Positions 1 through 5,079 of a stretch of DNA of 5,079 bases are shown one piece after another. This stretch comes from Candidatus Aphodomonas merdavium (lineage in GTDB: Bacteria; Bacillota; Clostridia; Christensenellales; Aristaeellaceae): the NCBI GenBank assembly GCA_018715585.1, contig DVLH01000240.1:1-5079 (forward strand), written 5' to 3'. The notes beneath the pieces are model-generated. The model had not been told where the DNA came from. It saw only the letters and a program-made list of their open reading frames with translations, and searched no databases. The position numbers and the translations under genes were made by a program. How positions within the stretch are numbered: the stretch's first letter is position 1; each line of letters starts with the position of its first letter.

Positions 1-287
1 CCCGGCTGGAAGTTGGGCTGGATTTTGCGCGCCTCTTCCAGGCTCATCTCCTGCGAGTCGTCCTCGACGTTTTCAACGACGATTTTGCGGGCAAATACCT
101 GCACGGCGCCCGTCGTCCTGTCGATGGAAACATCAACGTTCTGCGCGGCCGGCGCGTTGCTTGCCTTGCGGAAATTCTTGCGGTAGGCCGATTTCAGCGC
201 CTCTTCGATGGCGCCAAAGAGCACATCTTGGCTGATTCCTTTTTCTTTTGCAAGCGCTTCCGCTGCGCGGACTACTTCAATGTTCAT
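1..287 (-). CDS. nusA: Transcription termination/antitermination factor NusA, N-terminal part (3' end beyond left edge)
   Basis: NusA binds RNA polymerase and modulates pausing, intrinsic termination and antitermination in the cytoplasm. Only 95 complete codons are visible, starting ATG at 287-285. They cover most of the N-terminal RNA-polymerase-binding domain; the S1 and KH RNA-binding domains would lie past the left edge. Family-typical stretches are KEKGISQDVLFGAIEEALKS (residues 14-33), SAYRKNF, an AQNV...IDRTTG segment, VFARKIVVENVED and MSLEEARKIQPNFQPG. The start overlaps the rimP stop in an ATGA, and an AGGGAG ribosome binding site lies 7 nt upstream inside rimP, so translation is probably coupled. 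After SAYRKNF there are about six more residues (around RKASNAPA) than I recall for Bacillus NusA, probably a loop insertion. The identification is firm; the rest of the gene cannot be judged here. Confidence 0.94.
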   Translation of the reverse strand, partial: MNIEVVRAAEALAKEKGISQDVLFGAIEEALKSAYRKNFRKASNAPAAQNVDVSIDRTTGAVQVFARKIVVENVEDDSQEMSLEEARKIQPNFQP

Positions 288-760
288 ACGCTGTCTCCCT
301 CGTCTTCCAGGTCGATTTCGATGACGGGCTTAATCACTGCGAGCGCCTTGCGGTTGAGCGTGTGCGCGCCCTGTGCGTCCTCGATGGTGACGCTTTGCTC
401 ATCCCAGGCGCGCAGCGTGCCGGTTATCAGTTTGCTTCCTTTTTCGGCTTTGTAGAGTTTAACTTCCACCTTTGTACCCAGTGCGCGTGCAAAATCCCTG
501 TCCTTTTTGAGTGGCCGGTCCAGCCCGGGGGAACATACCTCTAAAAAGTCGTACTCGATTTTTTCCAACCGGGGCTGCACGGCGCGGTGATAGGCTTCCA
601 GCTCGTCGAGCGTGATGCCGCCGGGCCGGTCGATATAGATACGCAAATAACGCCCGGGGCCTTCTTTTACCAGCTCGGCGTCAACCAACTCAAAATGCAT
701 TTCATCCGCCTGCTGCTGGCAAATCGGCAGTACGGCAGTTTGGATCTCCCTACGCGGCAT
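284..760 (-). CDS. rimP: Ribosome maturation factor RimP
   Basis: RimP (YlxS/YhbC family) is a cytoplasmic factor that binds the 30S subunit and assists its late assembly. The protein is 158 aa, normal for the family. The N-terminal alpha/beta domain (about residues 1-85) carries FELVDAELVKEG, YLRIYIDRPGGITLDE (residues 38-53) and the signature LEVCSPGLDRPLKK (73-86), where Cys replaces the more usual Ser. The C-terminal SH3-like domain (about 88-150) includes RDFARALGTKVEVKLY and GTLRAWD, and the protein ends in an acidic tail, DLEDEGDSV. I chose the ATG at 760-758 because AAAGGAG lies 5 nt upstream. A slightly longer in-frame ATG at 778-776 has no Shine-Dalgarno site, and the good site lies inside that extension. 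The stop overlaps the nusA start by 4 nt. A promoter about 110 bp upstream should drive rimP and nusA together. Confidence 0.96.
   Translation of the reverse strand: MPRREIQTAVLPICQQQADEMHFELVDAELVKEGPGRYLRIYIDRPGGITLDELEAYHRAVQPRLEKIEYDFLEVCSPGLDRPLKKDRDFARALGTKVEVKLYKAEKGSKLITGTLRAWDEQSVTIEDAQGAHTLNRKALAVIKPVIEIDLEDEGDSV
295..300 (-). promoter_or_regulatory. nusA ribosome binding site
   Basis: AGGGAG on the minus strand lies 7 nt before the nusA ATG at 287-285. It sits in the last codons of rimP and, with the ATGA stop/start overlap, supports both the nusA start and translational coupling of the two genes. Confidence 0.8.
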
Positions 761-765
761 ACAGT

Positions 766-771
766 CTCCTT
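766..771 (-). promoter_or_regulatory. rimP ribosome binding site (decides the start)
   Basis: AAGGAG on the minus strand lies 5 nt before the ATG at 760-758. It falls downstream of the alternative ATG at 778-776, which is preceded only by CAATTCCCACAA. The 158-aa model is therefore preferred over the 164-aa one. Confidence 0.88.
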
Positions 772-779
772 TGCTCATT

Positions 780-863
780 TGTGGGAATTGGCCGTATCAA
801 CATAAAAGAGCGGGATATCCCACTCTCCTAACGCGCAACAGCCAACAAAAAAACGAACCCACA
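780..863 (-). ncRNA. Structured 5' leader of rimP-nusA mRNA (candidate cis-regulatory RNA, unassigned class)
   Basis: The transcript predicted from the promoter at 870-898 would start near 863. From there to 780 it can fold into a nested rod on the minus strand. The outer stem is TGTGGG (863-858) with CCCACA (785-780). The middle stem is GTTGGCTGT (846-838) with ACGGCCAAT (795-787), 9 bp with two G.U pairs. The inner hairpin spans 830-803, 12 bp with a 4-nt loop. The middle and inner stems are separated by a symmetric 7x7 internal loop. The left side also holds a T7 run (853-847). The fold ends just before the Shine-Dalgarno site at 771-766, so it could affect translation or readthrough. I derived it by hand pairing; I do not recognise it as a named family and have no conservation data. 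Confidence 0.4.
803..830 (-). terminator. Terminator-like hairpin in the rimP leader (possible attenuator)
   Basis: On the minus strand, TAGGAGAGTGGG (830-819), a loop ATAT, and CCCGCTCTTTTA (814-803) form a 12-bp stem. The strong part is the 8-bp core AGAGTGGG/CCCGCTCT. The three G.U pairs become A/C mismatches on the plus strand, so the structure favours minus-strand RNA. The core is followed by TTTTATGTTG, a modest U-rich tail. It could stop readthrough from polC, attenuate the rimP operon, or just be the tip of the leader fold. Its centre, GGGATATCCC (812-821), is a perfect DNA palindrome, so a protein-binding site is an alternative. Confidence 0.4.
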
Positions 864-869
864 TCAGAT

Positions 870-898
870 ATTATACCACGCGATGCCAAGGAAAACAA
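870..898 (-). promoter_or_regulatory. Sigma-A/sigma-70-type promoter for rimP-nusA
   Basis: On the minus strand a perfect -10 TATAAT (875-870) is preceded directly by TGG (878-876), an extended -10 TGn element. A -35-like TTGTTT (898-893) lies exactly 17 bp upstream; only its TTG matches consensus, which the extended -10 could offset. The predicted start is near 863, giving a 5' UTR of about 100 nt before the rimP ATG. The promoter begins 43 bp after the polC stop, in the only non-coding stretch of the window, and points at rimP-nusA. Confidence 0.78.
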
Positions 899-941
899 CC
901 CCAAAACAAGGCAAATCTCGAAAAAACAGCCTTTGCCGCGC

Positions 942-3900
942 TCAGAAGAAGGAAATCTGGCTCGTTTCCGGCAGGCCATCCAGCGCCCCCTGCGCACGCA
1001 GCATATCCAGCACGCTCGAGCCCACCTTGGCGCGCACGGAAAGATCTTCCACCGAGAGGAACGGTCCGCCCTGCGCGCGCGCATCCACAAGCGACTGTGC
1101 GGCGCTTATGCCCAGGCCGGGAATGGCGTTAAACGGCGGAAGGATATCGTTGCCGACCACCTGAAACGTCAGCGCGTCGCTCTTGTACAGGTCGATGGGC
1201 AGCAGGCGGATGCCGCGGCAGGCCATCTCCAGCGCGATTTCCGCCAGCGTGATCTGATCCTTTTCGGCGGCGGTGAGGGTTTTTTGCCGCGCATCAAAAT
1301 CGTCCAGCACATCGCGCAGCTCCTGCGGCGATTTGGACATGAGGTTGATATCGAACGCGTCGGCGCGCACGGTGTAATACGCGGCGTAATACGCCGTGGG
1401 GCGGTAGAGCTTGAACCACGCCACGCGCAGCGCCATCGTCACATAGGCGACGGCATGCCCTTTGGGGAACATGTATTTGATCTTCTTACAGGAGTCTATG
1501 AACCATTGCGGGACGTTGGCGGCGTGCATGGCGTCCTCCATCTCGGGCGTGAGCCCTTTGCCCTTTCGGACTGATTCCATTGTCGTAAACGCCATTTTCT
1601 TTTCCACGCCCTGCATGATCAGCGCGTTCATGATGTCGTCGCGCGTGCAGATGCAGTCCTTGAGCTTTGCCGTGCCGGAGGCGATCAGGTCCGCCGCGTT
1701 GCCGAGCCAGACGTCCGTGCCGTGGGAGAGGCCGGAAATGCGCACAAGCTCCTCCATCGTCTTGGGGTGCGTCTCCTCCAGCATGCCGCGCACAAAGCGC
1801 GTGCCAAACTCCGGCACGCCGTACGTGCCCGTCGTGCAGCGAATCTGCTCGCTCGTCACGCCCAGCGCTTCGGGGCTGGAAAACAGGCTCATCACGCCAG
1901 GATCGTTCAGCGGCAATTCGCGCGCGTTTTCGCCGGTGAACTTTTCCAGCATGTTGATCATTGTCGGGTCATCATGGCCGAGCAGGTCCAGCTTTACGAG
2001 CACGTCATGCATGGAGCCAAAGTCGTAGTGGGTGGTGATAATGCCGCTGTTTGGGTCGTCCGCCGGATGCTGGATGGCCGTAAACTGGTAGATCTCATAG
2101 TCCTTTGGCAGCACGACGATCCCACCGGGATGCTGGCCCGTCGTGCGCTTGACGCCCACACAGCCCAGCGCCAGGCGGCGCATTTCCGCTTCCGGCAGCT
2201 GCTCCCCGCGCTCTTCGAGATATTTGCGCACATAGCCGTAAGCCGTCTTGTCTGCCATGGTGCCGATGGTACCGGCGCGAAAGACGTTGTCCGCGCCAAA
2301 GAGCGTCTCGACGTATTTGGCGGCCGTCGGGCGGTAGACGCCGGAGAAGTTTAGATCGATATCCGGCACCTTGTCGCCTTTGAAGCCGAGAAAGACCTCA
2401 AAGGGGATATCGAACCCTTCGCGCAGGCATTCCGCGCCGCAAACGGGGCATTTTTTCGGCGGCAAGTCAACGCCGCAGGTGGCCAATTCGTGCTTTTCGT
2501 CAAAGTAGCTCCACTTGCACTGCGGGCACCTGTAATGCGGCGGCAGCGGGTTTACCTCGGTGATGCCGCACATCGTCGCCACAAACGAGGAGCCGACCGA
2601 GCCGCGCGAGCCGACAAGATAACCGTCGCTGAGCGATTTGGACACGAGCTTTTGGGCGATGGAATACAGCGTGGCAAATCCATAGCCGATGATGGAGCCG
2701 AGCTCTTTTTCCAGCCGTGCGTTGACGATGGGCGGAAGGGGATCCCCGTAGCGCTCGCGCGCGTTTTGCAGGCTGCGGTTTTTGATGTCGTCCGCGGCGT
2801 CAGGCCAGAAGGGCTGGAAGGTGACTTTTCCCTCCGGATGGGCGGGGAAGAGGCTGACCTTGCCCACCTTATCGGCGATCTTGCGCGGGTTGTCGATGAC
2901 GACCTCGCGCGCCTTTTTTTCGCCGAGGTAGGCGAACTCCTCGAGCATTTCGTCGGTCGTTTTGAAATAAAGCGGCGGCTGGTTGTCCGCGTCGGAAAAG
3001 CCCTGGCCGGCCTGCAGGATGGCGCGCAGCCGGCTCTCGCGCGGCTCCAGAAAGTGCACGTCGCCTGTGGCGACGACGGGAATGCCGCATTTTTCGCCCA
3101 GACGGACAATTTTCTCGTTCAGCGCGCGCAGCTCGTCGTCGTTTGCGACGCGCCCCTCCCGCACGAGGAACTCGTTGTTGGCGATGGGCTGGATTTCCAG
3201 GTAATCGTAAAAGCGCGCGATGCGCGAGAGCGTCTGCTCGTCCTTGCCGTCCAGCACGGCGCGAAAGAGCTCGCCCGCTTCGCACGCGCTGCCCAGCAGC
3301 AGGCCGGAACGGTATTTTTCAATGAGCTTTCGCGGCATATGCGGCCGGCGGGAAAAATAGCGCAGATGGCCGTAGGAGACGAGGCGGTTAAGGTTGGTAA
3401 CGCCTTCTTGGCTGCATGCGAGCAAGACGATGTGGTAGCTTTCGCCAATAGCGCCTTCGGCAAACGCGCCGCCGAGCGCGTCCAGCGTTTGAACGCCCTT
3501 TTCCTGTGCCAGCTGCAGCATGCGCGCAAGCATGAGCGCCGTGGCTTTGGCGTCGTGCACGGCGCGGTGCGCGTTTTTCAGGCTGATGCCAAGGTGTTTG
3601 CAGATGGAGCCGAGCTTGTAGCTTTTCAGCTTCGGATAGGCCTTGCGCGCGAAAGCAAGCGTATCGAGCACAGGCCCTTCCCAGCGCAGGCCGCAGCGGC
3701 GCAATTCTTCCTGAAAAAAAGCATAATCGAACGCGGCATTATGCGCCGCGAACACGGCGCCATCCAGGAAGGCGAGCAGCTGCTGCGCCGCTTGGGCAAA
3801 TGTGGGCTGGCCATGCACCATGGCGTTGGTGATGCCCGTCAGCTGCGTGATCTTCTCCGGCAGCGGCATGCCGGGGTCAATCATCAGCGAGAGGTCTTCC

Positions 3901-5079
3901 TGCACTTGCCCGTTACGCAGGCGCACCGCGCCAATTTCGATGATGCGGTCGTGCTTGGCGCTCAGCCCGGTGGTTTCAAAGTCCACCACGACCACGTCGC
4001 CGTCAAGCGTTCGCGCGTCGGCGTTTTTGACGATGTCCGCCTCGTCGGTGAGGTATCCTTCGCAGCCGGGAATGAGCTTGATGTTGTTCTTTTTCGCTGC
4101 GGAAAACGCTTCCGGAAACGCCTGCACGACGCCGTGGTCGGTGACGGCAATGGCAGGGTGGCCCCATTTGGCGGCGCGGGCGATGAGGGAAGAGGCGGAG
4201 CTGATGCCGTCCATAGTGCTCATCTGCGTGTGCAAATGCAGCTCCACGCGCTTCTCGTCCGCGGTGTCCATGCGCTCTGGAGGCGCTTTGGCGGTTTCAA
4301 TGTCGTTAACCATCACGCCCAGGTCGCGCGCAAACTTGTCGTATTGGCAATCGCCGCGCACGGTGAGATACACGCCCGGGCGGACGGCGTTGCAGATGGC
4401 GTTGACGCGCTCAATGTCCTCCGGGCGGATAGGCGACGGTTCGCTCCCGTCGCCCATGGGCTTTTTGCGCCGGTAGCGTAGCAGCGCTTTACAGCCGACG
4501 GTGCTCGTATAGTCTGTCAGCGAAAAAGTGAGCAGGCGCATTTCGCCGCCGCGCAGCTCGCGGCTTTCCATCGAGACGACTTCGCCGCGGATGGCGACGC
4601 GGCCGCTGTCCTCTTTCAGTTCGGCAATGGGCAAAATGGCGTCGCGGATGGCAAAACCCATCACGCGCTGCGATTCGCTTGTCTTTTTCTTTTCTTTGGA
4701 TTGTTTGTTTGCCTGCTCCGCCTGCTCAAGCACCGCTTTGCGCGCGTGCTCCTCCAGCGCGGCTAGGCGCGCTTTTTGCTGCTCAACGTCCACGGTAGAG
4801 ATAAAAACGGGATCGGCGTTCATGCGGAATACGTCGTCCATGATGGCGGCAAGGCGCTTGTCCAACTCCGCCGCGCGCACATACTTCAGCGCCGTTTCAG
4901 ACGGCAGGGAGACGACGAGCCGTTCCCCTTCAAAGCGCCACTGCGCATCGCGGAGCCAGGGTTTTACGCCGGGCGACTGCCGGGCGAGGCAATCGGTGAG
5001 GAAGGGGAGGTAGGGGGTAATATCGTGCCGCACATCGTCCGCCAGCGCAGGGCTGCAAACGCGCAGCGAAACCTTGAGC
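942..5079 (-). CDS. polC: DNA polymerase III alpha subunit, PolC type (5' end beyond right edge)
   Basis: PolC is the replicative DNA polymerase of Firmicutes, with built-in 3'-5' proofreading. Numbering here counts the GTG at 5033-5031 as residue 1. The frame stays open to the window edge and still reads as PolC (LKVSLRVCSPALADD before it), so the true start is outside; about 60 residues are probably missing compared with the roughly 1437-aa Bacillus enzyme. Domains in order: N-terminal domain (to about 95), charged linker (95-122), OB fold (about 143-245, with TFSLTDYTST), PHP domain (from 263: HLHT 266-269, TDHG 298-301, E325, then GDVH 657-660), split by the exonuclease (about 345-510: DFETTG 351-356, HNAAFD 431-436, H489 and D494). 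The polymerase core has GSRGSVGSSF (808-817), a zinc module (C836, C839, C862, C865), catalytic D891 and D893 in KVPDIDLNFSG, and D1016 in KLDLLGHDDPT. A helix-hairpin-helix (IPGLG, 1304-1308) and a terminal clamp-binding motif QISFF (1359-1363) follow. The stop is TGA at 944-942, with no frameshift seen. Confidence 0.98.
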   Translation of the reverse strand, partial: LKVSLRVCSPALADDVRHDITPYLPFLTDCLARQSPGVKPWLRDAQWRFEGERLVVSLPSETALKYVRAAELDKRLAAIMDDVFRMNADPVFISTVDVEQQKARLAALEEHARKAVLEQAEQANKQSKEKKKTSESQRVMGFAIRDAILPIAELKEDSGRVAIRGEVVSMESRELRGGEMRLLTFSLTDYTSTVGCKALLRYRRKKPMGDGSEPSPIRPEDIERVNAICNAVRPGVYLTVRGDCQYDKFARDLGVMVNDIETAKAPPERMDTADEKRVELHLHTQMSTMDGISSASSLIARAAKWGHPAIAVTDHGVVQAFPEAFSAAKKNNIKLIPGCEGYLTDEADIVKNADARTLDGDVVVVDFETTGLSAKHDRIIEIGAVRLRNGQVQEDLSLMIDPGMPLPEKITQLTGITNAMVHGQPTFAQAAQQLLAFLDGAVFAAHNAAFDYAFFQEELRRCGLRWEGPVLDTLAFARKAYPKLKSYKLGSICKHLGISLKNAHRAVHDAKATALMLARMLQLAQEKGVQTLDALGGAFAEGAIGESYHIVLLACSQEGVTNLNRLVSYGHLRYFSRRPHMPRKLIEKYRSGLLLGSACEAGELFRAVLDGKDEQTLSRIARFYDYLEIQPIANNEFLVREGRVANDDELRALNEKIVRLGEKCGIPVVATGDVHFLEPRESRLRAILQAGQGFSDADNQPPLYFKTTDEMLEEFAYLGEKKAREVVIDNPRKIADKVGKVSLFPAHPEGKVTFQPFWPDAADDIKNRSLQNARERYGDPLPPIVNARLEKELGSIIGYGFATLYSIAQKLVSKSLSDGYLVGSRGSVGSSFVATMCGITEVNPLPPHYRCPQCKWSYFDEKHELATCGVDLPPKKCPVCGAECLREGFDIPFEVFLGFKGDKVPDIDLNFSGVYRPTAAKYVETLFGADNVFRAGTIGTMADKTAYGYVRKYLEERGEQLPEAEMRRLALGCVGVKRTTGQHPGGIVVLPKDYEIYQFTAIQHPADDPNSGIITTHYDFGSMHDVLVKLDLLGHDDPTMINMLEKFTGENARELPLNDPGVMSLFSSPEALGVTSEQIRCTTGTYGVPEFGTRFVRGMLEETHPKTMEELVRISGLSHGTDVWLGNAADLIASGTAKLKDCICTRDDIMNALIMQGVEKKMAFTTMESVRKGKGLTPEMEDAMHAANVPQWFIDSCKKIKYMFPKGHAVAYVTMALRVAWFKLYRPTAYYAAYYTVRADAFDINLMSKSPQELRDVLDDFDARQKTLTAAEKDQITLAEIALEMACRGIRLLPIDLYKSDALTFQVVGNDILPPFNAIPGLGISAAQSLVDARAQGGPFLSVEDLSVRAKVGSSVLDMLRAQGALDGLPETSQISFF

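Noticed and set aside
284..287. ATGA overlap as a possible programmed frameshift or rimP-nusA fusion
   Set aside because: It is an ordinary stop/start overlap of adjacent operon genes, with a proper ribosome binding site for nusA and no slippery sequence nearby.
910..937. Hairpin after the polC stop (GGCAAA/TTTGCC, then TTGTTTT), plus the T6 run at 921-926
   Set aside because: The stem is only 6 bp with a 16-nt loop, and the T6 run lies in the loop rather than after a stem. It is too weak to call as the polC terminator.
1366..1400. Short direct repeat of GCGTAATAC in polC
   Set aside because: It encodes the conserved polymerase segment YYAAYYTVRA (paired tyrosines), so the repeat follows from the protein sequence.
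771..2354. Plus-strand frames at 771-1574, 1462-2028 and 1722-2354
   Set aside because: These are antisense shadows of polC with low-complexity basic products; the first also crosses the promoter and leader. None resembles a known family.
2490..4481. A 663-codon plus-strand open frame antisense to polC
   Set aside because: It is codon-aligned with polC on the opposite strand, so its stops would require TTA, CTA or TCA codons in polC, which are rare in this GC-rich gene. The product is Arg/His/Ala/Val-rich with no domain, and polC is intact and conserved throughout.
4657..4750. Lys/Glu/Gln-rich segment of PolC (EQANKQSKEKKK and neighbours) as a possible frameshift or insertion
   Set aside because: A charged, poorly conserved linker between the N-terminal domain and the OB fold is normal in PolC, and the frame continues without a break.

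Overview
The window suggests a Firmicutes bacterium, most likely a moderately GC-rich member of the Clostridia. This rests on a Gram-positive-type replicative polymerase PolC followed by rimP and nusA, an order typical of that phylum, and on GC-rich coding DNA with strong Shine-Dalgarno sites. The genus cannot be resolved by eye. Everything real lies on the minus strand, so the biological reading direction runs from the right edge to the left.

Layout in transcription order. (1) 5079-942: polC, the large replicative DNA polymerase. Its 5' end lies beyond the right edge and its catalytic and C-terminal part is complete. (2) 941-761: a 181-bp AT-richer intergenic region. It holds a very good promoter (extended -10, TATAAT, 17-bp spacer) and a roughly 100-nt leader that can fold into a nested rod ending just before the rimP ribosome binding site. 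(3) 760-284: rimP, the 30S maturation factor, complete, with its start set by a Shine-Dalgarno site. (4) 287-1: the first 95 codons of nusA, overlapping the rimP stop by ATGA and running off the left edge.

rimP and nusA are translationally coupled and appear to be driven by their own promoter. They form the start of the usual rimP-nusA(-ylxR-ylxQ-infB-rbfA) transcription/translation operon, whose later genes lie outside the window. polC is next door but probably a separate or only partly co-transcribed unit.

These are conserved housekeeping genes. I found no mobile element, CRISPR array, tRNA/rRNA or unknown protein system. The part least explained by known annotation is the structured leader between polC and rimP (about 780-863), which may be a cis-regulatory RNA. 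Long plus-strand reading frames across polC are antisense shadows.
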